Notes under the pieces: model-generated
What the model was told of the DNA's origin: nothing
Seen by the model: only the letters and a program-made list of their open reading frames with translations
Database searches by the model: none
Assembly: GCF_038502225.1 (NCBI RefSeq)
Contig: NC_091301.1
Span: 24,059,508-24,123,507 of the forward strand
DNA from: Cherax quadricarinatus
Taxonomy: Eukaryota; Arthropoda; Malacostraca; Decapoda; Parastacidae
Direction of reading: 5' to 3'
DNA length: 64,000 nucleotides
Translations under genes and position numbers: made by a program
Shown: positions 1-10,604 of the stretch, in pieces
Position numbering within the stretch: position 1 is the first letter of the stretch
Layout of the letters: every line of letters starts with the position of its first letter

Positions 1-658
1 TGCATTGTTGGTGTCTACCAGGTGGTGGGAAGGACGGTAGTACCTTCCTGCATTGTTGGTGTCTACCAGGTGGTGGGAAGGACGGTAGTACCTTCCTGCA
101 TGGCTGCTGTCTACCAGGTGGTGGGAAGGACGGTAGTACCTTCCTGCATGGCTGCTGTCTACCAGGTGGTGGGAAGGACGGTAGTACCTTCCTGCATGGC
201 TGCTGTCTACCAGTTAGTGGGAAGGACGGTAGTACCTTCCTGCATGGTTGCTGTCTACCAGGTGGTGGGAAGGACGGTAGTACCTTCCTGCATTGTTGCT
301 GTCTACCAGGTGGTGGGAAGGACGGTAGTACCTTCCTGCATGGCTGCTGTCTACCAGGTGGTGGGAAGGACGGTAGTACCTTCCTGCATGGCTGCTGTCT
401 ACCAGGTGGTGGGAAGGACGGTAGTACCTTCCTGCATGGCTGCTGTCTACCAGTTAGTGGGAAGGACGGTAGTACCTTCCTGCATGGTTGCTGTCTACCA
501 GGTGGTGGGAAGGACGGTAGTACCTTCCTGCATTGTTGCTGTCTACCAGGTGGTGGGAAGGACGGTAGTACCTTCCTGCATGGCTGCTGTCTACCAGGTG
601 GTGGGAAGGACGGTAGTACCTTCCTGCATGGCTGCTGTCTACCAGGTGGTGGGAAGGG
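1..658. repeat. 48-bp minisatellite with 5-unit higher-order repeat
   Basis: About 13.7 tandem copies of a 48-bp unit of the form TGCATGGCTGCTGTCTACCA-GGTGGTGGGAAGGACGGTAGTACCTTCC, running off the left edge of the window. Diagnostic variants (GTTAGTGG for GGTGGTGG; ATTGTTG for ATGGCTG) recur every 240 bp, so five monomers form a higher-order unit; the rows at 181-240 and 421-480 are identical. Each monomer carries a GGAAGG/CCTTCC inverted repeat with a 9-nt loop. The long open frame across it (22-672, a 16-residue repeat) exists because 48 is divisible by 3, and there is no other sign that it is a gene. Confidence 0.97.
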
Positions 659-1260
659 CTGCATCCTTATGACGGAAATTATCAATGATTATCCCCAGCG
701 CTGAGAAGGAAATAGAGGGATATTAAACAAGAGCATGCAGCCAGCACCATCCTTGTGGATTAGTTACGACTGGGCCAGGCAGACATTTTTGGATTTATTA
801 CAAATTGCTAGAGGAAGGCGGGGGCGGCGAAAGGGAGGGGGTCGACGCCCCACCAACAACTAATTTAGACAAGTTTATTATAAATTTGTGCAGACGCTAG
901 GGATGTTTTCTCCAAAACTCGAGTGACGAATTAAAGGAAATGTGAATAAATCCTCGGAAGACACGACTGGCTACAATTTGTTTGCTACGGGAAATTGAAT
1001 TCCGGTGGAGACGTCAGCCTTGGCGGCACTAAGTAAACTGGAATCTTTTTTTCCTACTTTCTCCCCCTCTCTCCCCTCCCCTCTCCTACCATCTTTCTCA
1101 ATCCCTTCCTCCTACCCTCTCTCGTTGCCTCTTCCCTCTTTCTCGTCTTCCCTCACCTCTTTGTCGTCTGCCGTCACCTCTTTCCTCCCCTTACCTCTTA
1201 CTGTTCTCTCCCGTCCTCCTCTTTCTTGCCTAAGTTCTGAAGTGGAGAACTTAAGAACTT
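659..1260. other. non-coding spacer with pyrimidine-rich tract
   Basis: No recognisable gene. From about 1045 to 1240 the + strand is strongly C/T-rich (CTCCC and TTTCC runs), which leaves a low-complexity Ser/Pro/Leu open frame that I do not regard as coding. The remainder is AT-rich unique sequence. Confidence 0.6.
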
Positions 1261-1261
1261 A

Positions 1262-2460
1262 AGAAATAGTGAAGGTGAAAGCATGTTTAATAAATTCAAC
1301 TTGAACAGTCAGAGAATTAACTGGGACAAGTAAACAAAGAACTACCATATAGTCTTTCGGAAACTGTCCTAAGCATTCTAAACTCCAACCAATGTATGAC
1401 AAAGTTAAATGAAGAAGCATATGACAATAATGTCTCGCTAAGAAATTTCAAAGGGAGATCATACATAGATCGTACAAGAATTTACAAAATGGAAAAGGAA
1501 GGTTTACTGAATTTTTTAATAATGTTGCAAATAACACAACAAAAGAAAGATCTATGCCGAAAATGGATATACAACAGAAACGAGAGCATTCATACCAGGC
1601 AGAAACACAAAAGAAACGAAAAAAAAATCAAATATACTTGAAGGATCCGGGGGCCAACGTCCCCCTCGGCCCAGTCTCAGACTGGGCCGAGGGGGGTGGC
1701 AAACTTTAAAGTACTTTTTCACACATGAAGAATCAAAGTATACATGTTCCAGTATGAAACCTCTACTCCAGGGTGATTCATACAGTGATGACACCAAAGA
1801 AATGAGCAAAATCCTGAAGAACAGCATCCTGTCGAGGCCGTGAAAGCTGGAGATCTAATTAGTTTTTTTTTTTTATAATTTTAGTCTTCCCTACAAACTT
1901 TATATTTAACATTAAGACAAATCCTTTTGATTTTGAAAGGAAAATAAATAGTATACCCACGCATGCACTCCTCGGTCTGATTCTTGAAACCTGTTATTTA
2001 TAACAGAAATACCATTAGTAAGGTGTTCTTTGAGGAAGGTGATTAGCTTCAGTTAAAATCCCCGAGTCCTTGAAAAGTGCAAGTTTAACACTTCTTGCAA
2101 AAGGTGGCAGCAGGACAGTAGTAAAAAACTACGGACCAGTAGCGCTGATATCACGTAGACATATGTTTGAAAGGTTCTGAAATGCTGAAGTGCCGACTTT
2201 ATAGAGAAACATAAGCTATATATCCTAAGTTGACGTGACTTTAGAGCAGAAAGATCCTGCCTGTCCCAGTTATTACAACCTATGAAATAATTATTGAGAT
2301 CCCTGAAAGGAAAACAAAATACAGACACATTTGACACCGACCAAGTTGTAATAGCTTATATCATTATAAAATGACGTCAGTATGACTCGGAATGTAAGAA
2401 AATAGATACAGTATTCACATTTCTAGCAAACACATTACATAGAATGACAGTAAGTTAGTC
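1262..2460 (+). pseudogene. degraded LINE-A copy (endonuclease-RT linker and start of RT)
   Basis: The segment near 1285-1400 matches the LINE copy at about 61470-61580 (the stretch encoding MFNKFN...DWDKINKEL). Around 1780-1830 the translation YSDDTKEMSKILK matches the segment just upstream of RT in the copy at 51.6 kb. About 2100-2160 encodes a KGGS...VKNYGPVAL-like stretch, which corresponds to the KGGSKALAKNYRSIAL RT finger motif of the copy at 29.9 kb. Stops and frameshifts are frequent, so it is dead. A palindromic GC-rich insert (1646-1700) interrupts it. Confidence 0.65.
1661..1695. repeat. 17-bp perfect inverted repeat, GC-rich
   Basis: CCCCCTCGGCCCAGTCT (1661-1677) is followed after one base by its exact reverse complement (1679-1695). 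The sequence resembles the LINE-A3 3' tail seen at 61600 (CCCCCTCGGCCGAGTC), so it may be two inverted tail fragments. Confidence 0.9.
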
Positions 2461-3149
2461 TAGGACACTAACCGTAGCTGTATATAATTTTTTACAGACG
2501 ATACCATAGTAAATATGAAAGTCACCTCAGTAGAAGACAGACATGCATATATACGTACAGAATAACTTCTTCCCTGCCTCCCTTTTCCTCTTCCTCGCCC
2601 CTCTTCCCGCTCCTCTTCCTCGCTTTCCCTCTACTCTCTCCTCTTACTGGTATCCTCTTTCTTCCTCACCGTCCTTGTTACTCTCTTACCCCCCCCCCCT
2701 TCCCAACCAGTTACTTTTAAATAAACGCACTAGCCATGTTCCATCCTCATTCTTAATCATATTCTTATAGTTAACTGTCATTAATTCACCTCGCTTCCCC
2801 CTCACCGCCCCTTCCTCATCACCGCCCCTCATTTCACCTCATCGCCCCTCGCTTGACACCACTGGTGGGCTGAGGTAAGAAACACTTCATTTAGTCACCA
2901 GAACATTAATTTTCTGGCCATCTTACGGGTAAAGGGTATTTCGAATGTTTTTTTTCCCCCTTGTTAGTGTGTTAACGAGTGCCAGGGAGGGTGCCAGGTT
3001 AGCTCTGATGCTCGAGGTGTCAGGTAAGAGCAGTGCCAGTGATGTTACGAGGTGTTACATAGATGTGGGAAGGGTGCCAGGCGTAACTACGTGTAGTGCA
3101 TGAATGATGCTACAGAAGTGTCTAGGAGGGTGCCAAGCTACCTACAGGG
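2461..3149. other. non-coding spacer, pyrimidine-rich then GTGCCAGG-rich
   Basis: 2565-2705 is a C/T-rich low-complexity tract ending in a C run. 2990-3150 contains scattered GTGCCAGG-like words but no regular period. I see no coding or RNA signal. Confidence 0.5.
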
Positions 3150-3312
3150 GAGTGCCGGATCAACCAGGCTGTAGTAGATATGTTGGGCAGTGGACCTCCA
3201 GCTGTTGACCAGGCAAGCACCAGACGAGCCTGGCCCACGGCCGGCCTCCGGGAGTAGAGAGACTTTCGAAACTCATCAAAGGTAGATATATCAGAGGGGT
3301 ACTAAGTTCTAC
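3150..3312 (+). mobile_element. LINE-A1 3' tail fragment
   Basis: The sequence GATCAACCAGGCTGTAGTAGATATG ... CTCCGGGAGTAGAGAGACT ... CTCATCAAAGGTAGATATATC is the terminal ~160 bp of the LINE-A1 subtype. That subtype ends in a short ATATCAAAGGT-type repeat and recurs at 9.2, 19.2, 20.6, 22.9 and 41.1 kb. It is heavily 5'-truncated, as expected for target-primed reverse transcription. Confidence 0.8.
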
Positions 3313-3404
3313 GAAGAGCTTGGTAAGGGTCTAAACTAAATAGAGCTTGGTAAAAAACTGTATACAGCTCTGTGTAGAGAGCTTTACCAAACTCAACATA
3401 GACC

Positions 3405-3585
3405 TCCATATGTTATTATTATTATCATGGGGAGCGTTAAACACGTAGAGCTTATACACCGACTGTGGGGGAGGGGAATGGAAGGCATTCAGGCTTAATT
3501 CAGGGAATTGGAACACGGATCCGATTCCCTAGATCAAGAGCCCCTCACCATCAAGGAACCTCCCTTTTCACCCTTGCGGAATCCT
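3405..3585 (-). mobile_element. SINE-like element (family C), ATT-tailed
   Basis: Starts at a short (TTA)n tract followed by CATGGGGAGCGTTAAACACGTAG, then the conserved core GGCATTCAGGCTTAATTC ... GAATTGGAACACGGATCC ... GATCAAGAGCCCC. The same core is at 28225-28385 and a partial copy at 63040-63165, which also abuts an (ATT)n run. Reading on the minus strand puts the (AAT)n at the 3' end, as for many SINEs. No clear A or B box is seen, so the SINE label is an inference. Confidence 0.6.
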
Positions 3586-4285
3586 TGAAATAATTTTCAT
3601 GTCTCAGGAACCCCCTGCATAAAAAATATTATATATCATTATTAATATCTTTCCTTCTCTCTTATAAACCTAAAGTTCATCAGGAAAAATTTTTTTTTCT
3701 GATAGTTTAAGCAAAAAATAACTTAGTTTTTTCTCAAGTTTATTGACAATGCAAAAAAAAAAACTTGCTTCCAGAGACTTCATACGGAGGTTTTCTCTCA
3801 CATACAAAAATAACCATATCTGTAAACCAAAAGATAAACATAAATAACCAGTATAATATATAACACATATAAACAGAACGAAAACAGATAACTGTTACAA
3901 TAACTTAATCGTTTATTGACAGTGTTGAAAAGGCATAAGACGAAGACAAAATGTCATAAAAACAAATATATGGGTCAAGGAAATATTATTCTTGAAGCCA
4001 GTTTAGATAATGAAATTTGCGTCTCTCAAGTGAAACCTGTGATTGTCTTTTAGTACACAAATACTTAACTTTGGATAAACACAGACGGATTTCATCTTCA
4101 ACTGAAAGGAGACGATTTCTGTCTTTGCTCTTGACACTTGTTAAATAAAAAAAAAAGCTTGATCACACACGTAAGAGGTTGAAAACTGCAGCAATATATA
4201 CTGAAATCATTCCCTACGAGAACAAGACGGTGCGAAATACCTCCCGGTGAAAACCGGGGAGGGGGGGGGGGAAATCACTAAAGTG
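3586..4285. other. AT-rich spacer, nothing recognised
   Basis: AT-rich sequence with homopolymer A and T runs (for example 3700-3775 and 4140-4155) and a G run at 4260-4270. No open frame or repeat family recognised. Confidence 0.5.
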
Positions 4286-4289
4286 TAAA

Positions 4290-4372
4290 GGAGCTAGACC
4301 TCAGCCCCCTCCATACATAAGGGATGTTACCAACGAACACCTGGCAGTCTTTAGGAGGGAACTGGCTAAGGT
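4290..4372 (+). mobile_element. LINE-A C-terminal fragment
   Basis: CCTCCATACATAAGGGATGTTACC ... GCAGTCTTTAGGAGGGAACTGG matches the tail coding segment (S-L-P-x-x-I-R-G-I ... F-K-R-E-L) found in full at 28.6 kb. It is directly followed by a tRNA-derived SINE. Confidence 0.6.
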
Positions 4373-4384
4373 ATCCCATGGTTC

Positions 4385-4692
4385 AGTTAGTAGCGCCGCG
4401 GCCTGGTACGCAACGCTCTAGCCTCACACATTAAGTGTCCTTGGTTCGATCCCAGGCCCACTGGAAACATTGGGCGTGTTTCCTTACATCTGGTGTCCCC
4501 GTTCATCAAGCATTTAAGTAGGTACCTGGGTGTTTGCCCACTGATGTGAGTGGCATCCTGAGGGGCTAAGATTGAAGGACTACAATGGAAATAAGACAGA
4601 CAGTCCTCGATGACGCACTGACTTTCTTGGGTTATCCTGGTTGGCTAACTCTCCTGGTTAAAAATCCGAAGAAAATCTTATCTTATACTGAG
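4385..4692 (+). mobile_element. tRNA-derived SINE
   Basis: The head carries a tRNA-like region with B box GGTTCGATCC (4443-4452) and a degenerate A box about 30 bp upstream. The body (TGTTTCCTTACATCTGGTGTCC ... GTAGGTACCTGGGTGTT ... GGACTACAATGGAAATAAG ... AGTCCTCGATGACGCACTGACTTTC) and the tail (AAAATCCGAA...AAATCTTATCTTAT) are shared with the copy at 23648-23935. Transcription would be by RNA polymerase III. Confidence 0.75.
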
Positions 4693-4699
4693 GCTCCAC

Positions 4700-4850
4700 A
4701 ATTCAATCTCCGGCACTGGTGTAAACTTTGGCAATGTTTCCTTATATTTGTTGCATCTGTTCACCTAGCAGTACGTAAGTACCTGGGTGTTAGTCGGTTG
4801 TTGTGGGTGGCATCCAAGGGGGTGCTAGTACACCTTAAACAGTGCTAGCT
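4700..4850 (+). mobile_element. second, partial tRNA-derived SINE copy
   Basis: Repeats the body of the preceding SINE (GTTTCCTTATATTTGTTGCATCTGTTCACCTAGCAGTACGTAAGTACCTGGGTGTTAGTCGG) but lacks an intact B box and the 3' tail. It lies head-to-tail with the first copy. Confidence 0.65.
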
Positions 4851-5046
4851 AGTCTTGGAAATGAGTGGAAATATCATAACAAATCTTAACTTGTAAATTC
4901 ACCACTGTTAAAAAATGTTAGTGTCTGTGACGACTGCGTACGGAGAGCACCAACAGACAGATTAATCAGGTCATGAATTAGGCTTTATCTGCAGGGGTGA
5001 TGACCCCCGAAATCAAATCGGCTGCAGTAATGGTGTGTGAGTGCGG

Positions 5047-5290
5047 CTGCTGTCACGGTGCAGGCGATACTGCCACGCTGCTGCCCAAGTCACAGTGTTG
5101 CTGTCACGGTGCAGGTGCTACTGCCACGCTGCTGCCCAAGTCACAGTGCTGCTGTCACGGTGCTGCTGCTGTCACGGTGCAGGTGCTACTGCCACGCTGC
5201 TGCCCAAGTCACAGTGCTGCTATCACGGTGCAGGTGCTACTGCCACGCTGCTGCCCAAGTCACAGTGCTGCTGTCACGGTGCTGCTTCGG
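5047..5290. repeat. 51-bp minisatellite, about 4.5 copies
   Basis: The unit TGTCACGGTGCAGGTGCTAC-TGCCACGCTGCTGCCCAAGTCACAGTGCTGC starts at 5051, 5102, 5153, 5170, 5221 and 5272. The 51-bp period is broken once by a 17-bp partial duplication at 5153-5170. Three overlapping open frames across it are repeat artefacts. Confidence 0.93.
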
Positions 5291-5518
5291 TATCTTGTTG
5301 TATACATAATTTGTGTATAAAAGGCCGTTCAGCTGCAACTCCGGTGTCTTACACTGAGGGTGAGGGTAAATGGGATTAATAATTACCAAAGTTGAGATGG
5401 AGAAGTAAGTTGTTTTTTACTTTATTATAACTTGTTGGGAAATTATCGACACCTCTGTCCGCAACGTAATATTTATGCCAGAGTTTACCTTCCACAACCA
5501 TTCTTTCCCACTATATAG

Positions 5519-5525
<7 letters not shown>

Positions 5526-5608
<83 letters not shown>
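5526..5608. repeat. (CT)n microsatellite
   Basis: Uninterrupted CT dinucleotide run of about 80 bp, ending in TTTCTTTC. Confidence 0.98.
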
Positions 5609-5613
<5 letters not shown>

Positions 5614-6235
5614 CAAGCACAAATTAGTGAGTGCCGGCACACAGGTTATGCGCTAGATTAAACACCAAAGACAGGACGCCAGAAGTACGGTTTGTATTTA
5701 GGCCTCATAAATAATTTCAGCCTTTTTACAGTGGTTTTTATGTAGCAAATTATGTATCTTACCTTCCCATCGTGATAATAATGAAAGTAAAACATCAAAG
5801 GAAAATGACATATAAAAAATTTGTGAATGTTTTAACACTATAAGAAATGACTATCATTCCTCCCTGCAGATTCATGCAGTAGTTAGTCTTTCCCTCTATT
5901 ATTTTATTTTTTTATACTAAGACTGGTCTTGACACGATCAGATAGTTCATTCTAGTCTTTTATTGCTATGTAGCAGGTGTTTGAGGGCTGGCCATCTATT
6001 GTGGGTACTGTAAAATTGTGTTCACTTCTCTTAAGCACCAGTTCCAGTTACTAACCTTCACAAAATTCGCCCCAAGATATTCTGAACACAGGTTATTTGC
6101 AGTTTTCTATACATGGTAAAGTTCCAGCTGCTTTACTCTGCCACTTAAAGCATTTTTATTTTTTTTAATTTATCCTGGATTACATTCTGTTTTGTTTCTT
6201 AGAGCACAAAACTATGACGAACAGGAATAGTCTAA
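5609..6235. other. AT-rich spacer
   Basis: No coding signal or known repeat seen. AT-rich throughout. Confidence 0.5.
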
Positions 6236-6239
6236 ATGG

Positions 6240-6790
6240 CATTGTATAAGAGTTAGAGGTAGGTACTGCGCCTGTCTGTACAGACACTGATTATCTTGGC
6301 AAATAACTTGGCAGTTTCTTCTTTTTTTTACTACATTGTTCAATGTCAAGTCAGCTGACATGTTGAGATGCTTTCCCTGTTGCATACAGTAGTATCTTCA
6401 AATTAATTACACATTTCAATTTTTTTGATCCAAGTGGTATAACTTCTTTTTTCTCTCTTAAGTGCAGTGACAGTTTGTTATCCACTATTTAATGCAAGAC
6501 TCTAATTCCAGTGATAATGCTTTAGCTATATCTTGTGGGTATTTTCTTGACACCAAGGACACAGCCTAATATATACAGTAAAAGTTCAAGCTTAACGCTA
6601 ATTGATTTGCCATTTACACAGCACACGAAGAGTAGGGGACCCTAGATACGTCCTTGTGGAACCCCACATCTTATCGGTATGTGTTTTGTTTCAGGTATAT
6701 CGTCCTTGGCATTTTATTTTCTATTGTTCAAGTACGACTTCACTCAATCTTCAAACCCTATGTCGTTAACAGGTTCACTTTAAATCCAGT
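6240..6790 (-). pseudogene. degraded reverse transcriptase fragment of a different non-LTR element
   Basis: On the minus strand around 6625-6665 the translation reads GVPQGRI-stop-GPLLF. This matches the VPQGSxLGPLLF block found in RTs of jockey/CR1/RTE-type elements. It differs from the SSVPQGTVLAPILF form of LINE-A, so a second RT lineage is implied. Flanking sequence is frameshifted and I could not extend the alignment by eye. Confidence 0.55.
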
Positions 6791-7395
6791 TTGCGCGTAT
6801 ATAAAATAAAAATCCCTGTGAAACCAGTTGTAAAGAATTAGGCGGGTCCTGGAGCTCTCGAGTCGACCCGTAAAGCGAAGCACGGTGAATACACACAGCT
6901 GGTGCTTCATCACAACCTAACTATCTGACGGCTGAGTGACGAGGTACTTATACTGTTCTAAAGTCGCATTTAAACAACTTCATTTTTTCAACAACTTTAA
7001 AAAACTTAAAAAATTATTTTGTATAAAATAATTCAAAAGGCTTATGGCTGGGTGCCATGATAACTTTGTTGCAATAATAAAGCGCAAGAAAAAGTTCAAA
7101 GTTTAGGAAATAATAATGATGGTGTATAATATAATAGGGTAATACAAACAGTGCCTTGGTAGTTGAGTTGCAGTTGAATGTGAAAAGGCAAAATGGCTTG
7201 CATTTAAACAACCTCTTGAGCTCTGGTGAGCGTGGTCTGAAAGCGGACCTCTGGCTTGTTGCTCACAGTCGCTTGACCACTTGTATAAGATTTTAGAATC
7301 GCTTACTGCACTGAATGTTCTTTCCCTTCACATGCTGGAAATTTTTTTACCTAGTCCCCATGAAGCAGGAGTGTGAGGGCGAGTGTGTGTGTGTG
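6791..7395. other. spacer, nothing recognised
   Basis: Unique-looking sequence with (GT)n at 7386-7396. No gene recognised. Confidence 0.45.
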
Positions 7396-7895
7396 TACTC
7401 ACCTAGTTGAGGTTGCGGGGGTCGAGTCCGAGCTCCTGGCCCCGCCTCTTCACTGATCGCTACTAGGTCACTCTCCCTGAGCCGTGAGCTTTATCATACC
7501 TCTGCTTAAAGCTATGTATGGATCCTGCCTCCACTACATCACTTCCCAAACTATTCCACTTACTGACTACTCTGTGGCTGAAGAAATACTTCCTAACATC
7601 CCTGTGATTCATCTGTGTCTTCAGCTTCCAACTGTGTCCCCTTGTTACTGTGTCCAATCTCTGGAACATCCTGTCTTTGTCCACCTTGTCAATTCCTCTC
7701 AGTATTTTGTATGTCGTTATCATGTCCCCCCTATCTCTCCTGTCCTCCAGTGTCGTCAGGTTGATTTCCCTTAACCTCTCCTCGTAGGACATACCTCTTA
7801 GCTCTGGGACTAGTCTTGTTGCAAACCTTTGCACTTTCTCTAGTTTCTTCACGTGCTTGGCTAGGTGTGGGTTCCAAACTGGTGCCGTAATAACA
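7396..7895 (-). pseudogene. LINE-B (CR1-like) ORF2 C-terminus and 3' tail
   Basis: The minus-strand frame 7852-7463 (129 residues) has the post-RT C-terminal pattern of CR1-type elements: [23 protein letters not shown], then TTYKILRG, TRGHSWKLK, RKYFFSHRVVSKWNSL and IHSFKQRYD. This corresponds to the [23 protein letters not shown] ... RKHFFTxRVxxxWNxLP ... FKxRLD arrangement of vertebrate CR1. The 3' tail towards 7396 has the GTGTACTCACCTAGTTG motif seen again at 48965. 5'-truncated; the catalytic RT motifs are absent. Confidence 0.8.
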
Positions 7896-7898
7896 GTA

Positions 7899-7901
<3 letters not shown>

Positions 7902-7960
<59 letters not shown>

Positions 7961-7978
7961 TGTGTGTGCGCGTGTGCA
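7902..7978. repeat. (GT)n microsatellite
   Basis: GT run with TTTG and GCGC interruptions near its right end. It is bracketed by an exact 18-bp direct repeat (7887-7904 and 8009-8026). Confidence 0.95.
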
Positions 7979-8026
7979 GTGTATAATATAAGAATTTTTA
8001 TGAATATTGTAATAACAGTATTAGTG

Positions 8027-8850
8027 GTCAGTTATTGTAGACGGTGTGAAGGTTCCAACAGCTGCACTGTGGAAAATTTTCTCCATATATTGGGTGGAAC
8101 ATGTAGAGGTTCGGAACACAGCGTATCTTCTGTATGAATTTATTATTCCACAGGTTTATTGTTTTATTGTAGAAATTTAGTCATTTTTATTTTGTATTGG
8201 CTATTTTCATTATCTGTAGACACGTACCTGTACTGTTCGTAAACTGAAGTGTTTTCCTACGTGATAATCTGTATTGGGACCTGCTGTCTGTTGTTGATTC
8301 CGGGAGTCACTGACTCCACAACCCGGACTTGGACCAGGCCTCCTGGTTAATGGTCTGCATTCACTTACCAAATTAAGTTGAGTCTGCAATGGCGACTCTC
8401 TCAATATGTGACTGATGAAGGATGGCCTTCGAAAATGATCTTCCCTCTGACTCATCAGAGTTATCATGCTGTGTGAGTCTGTAGTAGTCAGTGACCCTGT
8501 GTCAGCACTATCAGACTTTATTCGGTTTATTAACGATAGAGGGTTATTAATGCAAGAAAGCCAAGCAGAGAGTTGCTTATTTCCTTTGGTTTCCTTATAA
8601 TCCATGAACTAGGCCCAAAAATTCTGGTCACCAGGACCAATTGAAGGATTAATGTGTATAATAATATTTTTCAACGTACGGTATACACCCGTCGTAGAAC
8701 TGGAAAATAAGTAACAGCACCGCAGTGGTGAACAATGTCAACATCGGTGATCCCAGACTAATCAACATATTTGTATTATATGCAGATATGAGAAATATTT
8801 CGGGAACAAGGTTTCAAATCTTCAAGAGAGGACATATTTAGACTTTGGAA
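8027..8850. other. spacer with a short LINE-A tail-like fragment (minus) near 8280-8350
   Basis: GATTCCGGGAGTCACTGACTCC ... GGACCAGGCCTCCTGGTTAATGG resembles a diverged LINE-A3 tail on the minus strand. The remainder shows no recognisable gene or repeat. Confidence 0.4.
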
Positions 8851-8854
8851 CGTT

Positions 8855-9385
8855 CCCAGTAATTGAAATGCTATATTGACTCTAGGCATTTAAAGTATTT
8901 CAAGTGCTGGCAATGCCTCAGATTCCTAACTATATATTTGCTGGAGAGAAGAGAGACAGAAGGAAATATGATAATATATATGTCAAAAACACTTGAGGCT
9001 CTTGTCCCAAATCTGCACATTGCCATAACAGCGTACCGGAGGTATATGTATGGGAGAAAATATAAAATAAACCCACCGAAAAGTAGAGGTGCCGTGGACA
9101 CCATAAGAGAAAATTGTATCAACGTCCGTGGTCCCAAACTATTTAATATCTTACCAGAAGTTATCAAAAACACAGCAGGAACAAGTGTAAAATAAAATTC
9201 TTCAGGAGACTGGACAAGTACCTCCACCAAGTACCAGATGAACCAGACTGTGATATGTATGTGGGCCAGCGAGCCGCCAGCAGCAACAGCCTGGTTGACC
9301 AGTCAGGCCCCAGATAAGCCGCCCAGGGCCAGGATGCGGTATTAAGAAAATTGTGGAAACCTATCAAAGATATAACAAAAGCTGG
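8855..9385 (+). pseudogene. LINE-A1 C-terminal region and 3' tail
   Basis: The + frame 8863-9195 encodes the LINE-A C-terminal tail: LLERRETEGNMIIY, ALVPNLHIAITAYRR, INPPKSRGAVDTIRENCINV, RGPKLFNILPEV. It aligns with the frame at 28434-28865. A frameshift after 9195 moves the FRRLDKYLHQVPDEP segment to another frame. The 3' end (ACCTATCAAAGATATAACAAAAG, about 9360-9382) is the A1 terminus. Confidence 0.75.
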
Positions 9386-9640
9386 GTGGGTGCCGGTGTC
9401 TAGCCTGCTATGAGGGATAGAGGGCTGGGTGCTGGGGACTTGCCTGGCTAGGAGAGATAATGGGGTGGGTGCTAGCTTGGCAAGGAGGGCTGGGTGCTGA
9501 GCAATAGGAGGGCTGGGTGCTGAGCACTAGCCTGGCTAGGAGGGCTGGGTGTTGAACACTAGCCTGGCTAGGAGGGCTAGAGGGTTGGGTGCTGAGCACT
9601 AGCCTAGCTAGGAGGGCTAGAGGGCTGGGTGCGTCATATG
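9386..9640. repeat. degenerate ~30-40-bp minisatellite
   Basis: Irregular tandem copies of GGGCTGGGTGCTGAGCACTAGCCTGGCTAGGAGGGCTAGAG, with unit length varying through internal deletions. Confidence 0.85.
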
Positions 9641-9711
9641 AGAGACACCGTCAGGTCACGTGTTTAATTTGATCCTGTAAAACTGCATAGCTGGCGTCCC
9701 GGCCAGTAATT

Positions 9712-9957
9712 GTTGTGGTCCAGTGGGTGGTGTGGTGGGTGGTAGTTGGTGTGGTGGGTGGTAGTTTTTGTGGTGGTTGATGTGGTGAGTGATGGTTGGT
9801 ATGATCGGTGATAGTTGGTGAGATGGTTTGTGGTTGGTATGGTGGTTGATATGGTGAGTGGTGTGGTGGTTATGTGGTGTTGGGTGTGGTGGTTGTCATA
9901 GTGGGTGGTAGTTGATGTGGGGGTGGTAGTTGTTGTTTTGGGTGGTATTTGGTGTGG
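9712..9957. repeat. GGTGTGGTGGTTG-type degenerate minisatellite, left part
   Basis: G/T-rich degenerate repeats of GTGGTGGGTGGTAGTTGGT. The same composition resumes at 10358 after a LINE-A2 copy, so the retroelement split the array. Confidence 0.85.
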
Positions 9958-10357
9958 TTACCGGGATTACCTGGAGGTTATTCCGGGGATCAACGCCCCC
10001 GCGGCCCGGTCCATGACCAGGCCTCCCGGTGGATCAGGGCCTGATCAACCAGGCTGTTACTGCTGGCCCCACGCAGTCCAACGTACAAGCCACAGCCTTG
10101 CTGATCCGGCACTGACTTTAGGTATCTGTCCAGCTCTCTTTTGAAGGCAGCCAGGGGCTTATTGGCAATTCCCCTAATGCTTGATGGGAGGCTGTTGAAC
10201 AATCTTGGGCTCCGGACACTTATGGTGTTTTCCCTTAGTGTACCAATGGCGCCCCTACTTTTAATTGGGGGCATTTTGCATCGCCTGCCCAGTCTTTTAC
10301 TTTCGTAGGGAGTGATTTGTGTGTGCAAATTTGGGACCATTCCTTCCAGGAATGGTG
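9958..10357 (-). mobile_element. LINE-A2 3' end inserted in a minisatellite
   Basis: Minus-strand frame reading PNLHTQITPYESKRLGRRCKMPPIKSRGAIGTLRENTISVRSPRLFNSLPSSIRGIANKPLAAFKRELDRYLKSVPDQ and ending PRGR. This is nearly identical to the copy at 28434-28865 and open throughout, so it is a young insertion. The 3' terminus (9960-9980) is the A2 ATTACCTGGAGGTTATTCC, read on the minus strand as GGAATAACCTCCAGGTAAT. Confidence 0.88.
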
Positions 10358-10500
10358 ATTGGTGTGGTGGATAGTGGGGCTGGTGTAGTGTGGTGGGTGG
10401 TGTGGTAGATGGTAACACGAGTGGTGGGTGGGGTTGTAGCAGAGATGGTTGATAGTGGGCTGGGTAGTGGGTTGGGTGGTAGGTGATGGATGGCTAACAA
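10358..10500. repeat. GGTGTGGTGG-type minisatellite, right part
   Basis: Continuation of the G/T-rich array at 9712-9957, on the far side of the LINE-A2 insertion. Confidence 0.85.
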
Positions 10501-10604
10501 GGGAAAAGGAAGGCTGAATAAATGACGATATTAAGTGAGTTCTCTAAGATAACACGAGTTGAGTGCCACTCGTGTGGCACTGAGGCTGCCAGGATATATA
10601 TGTT

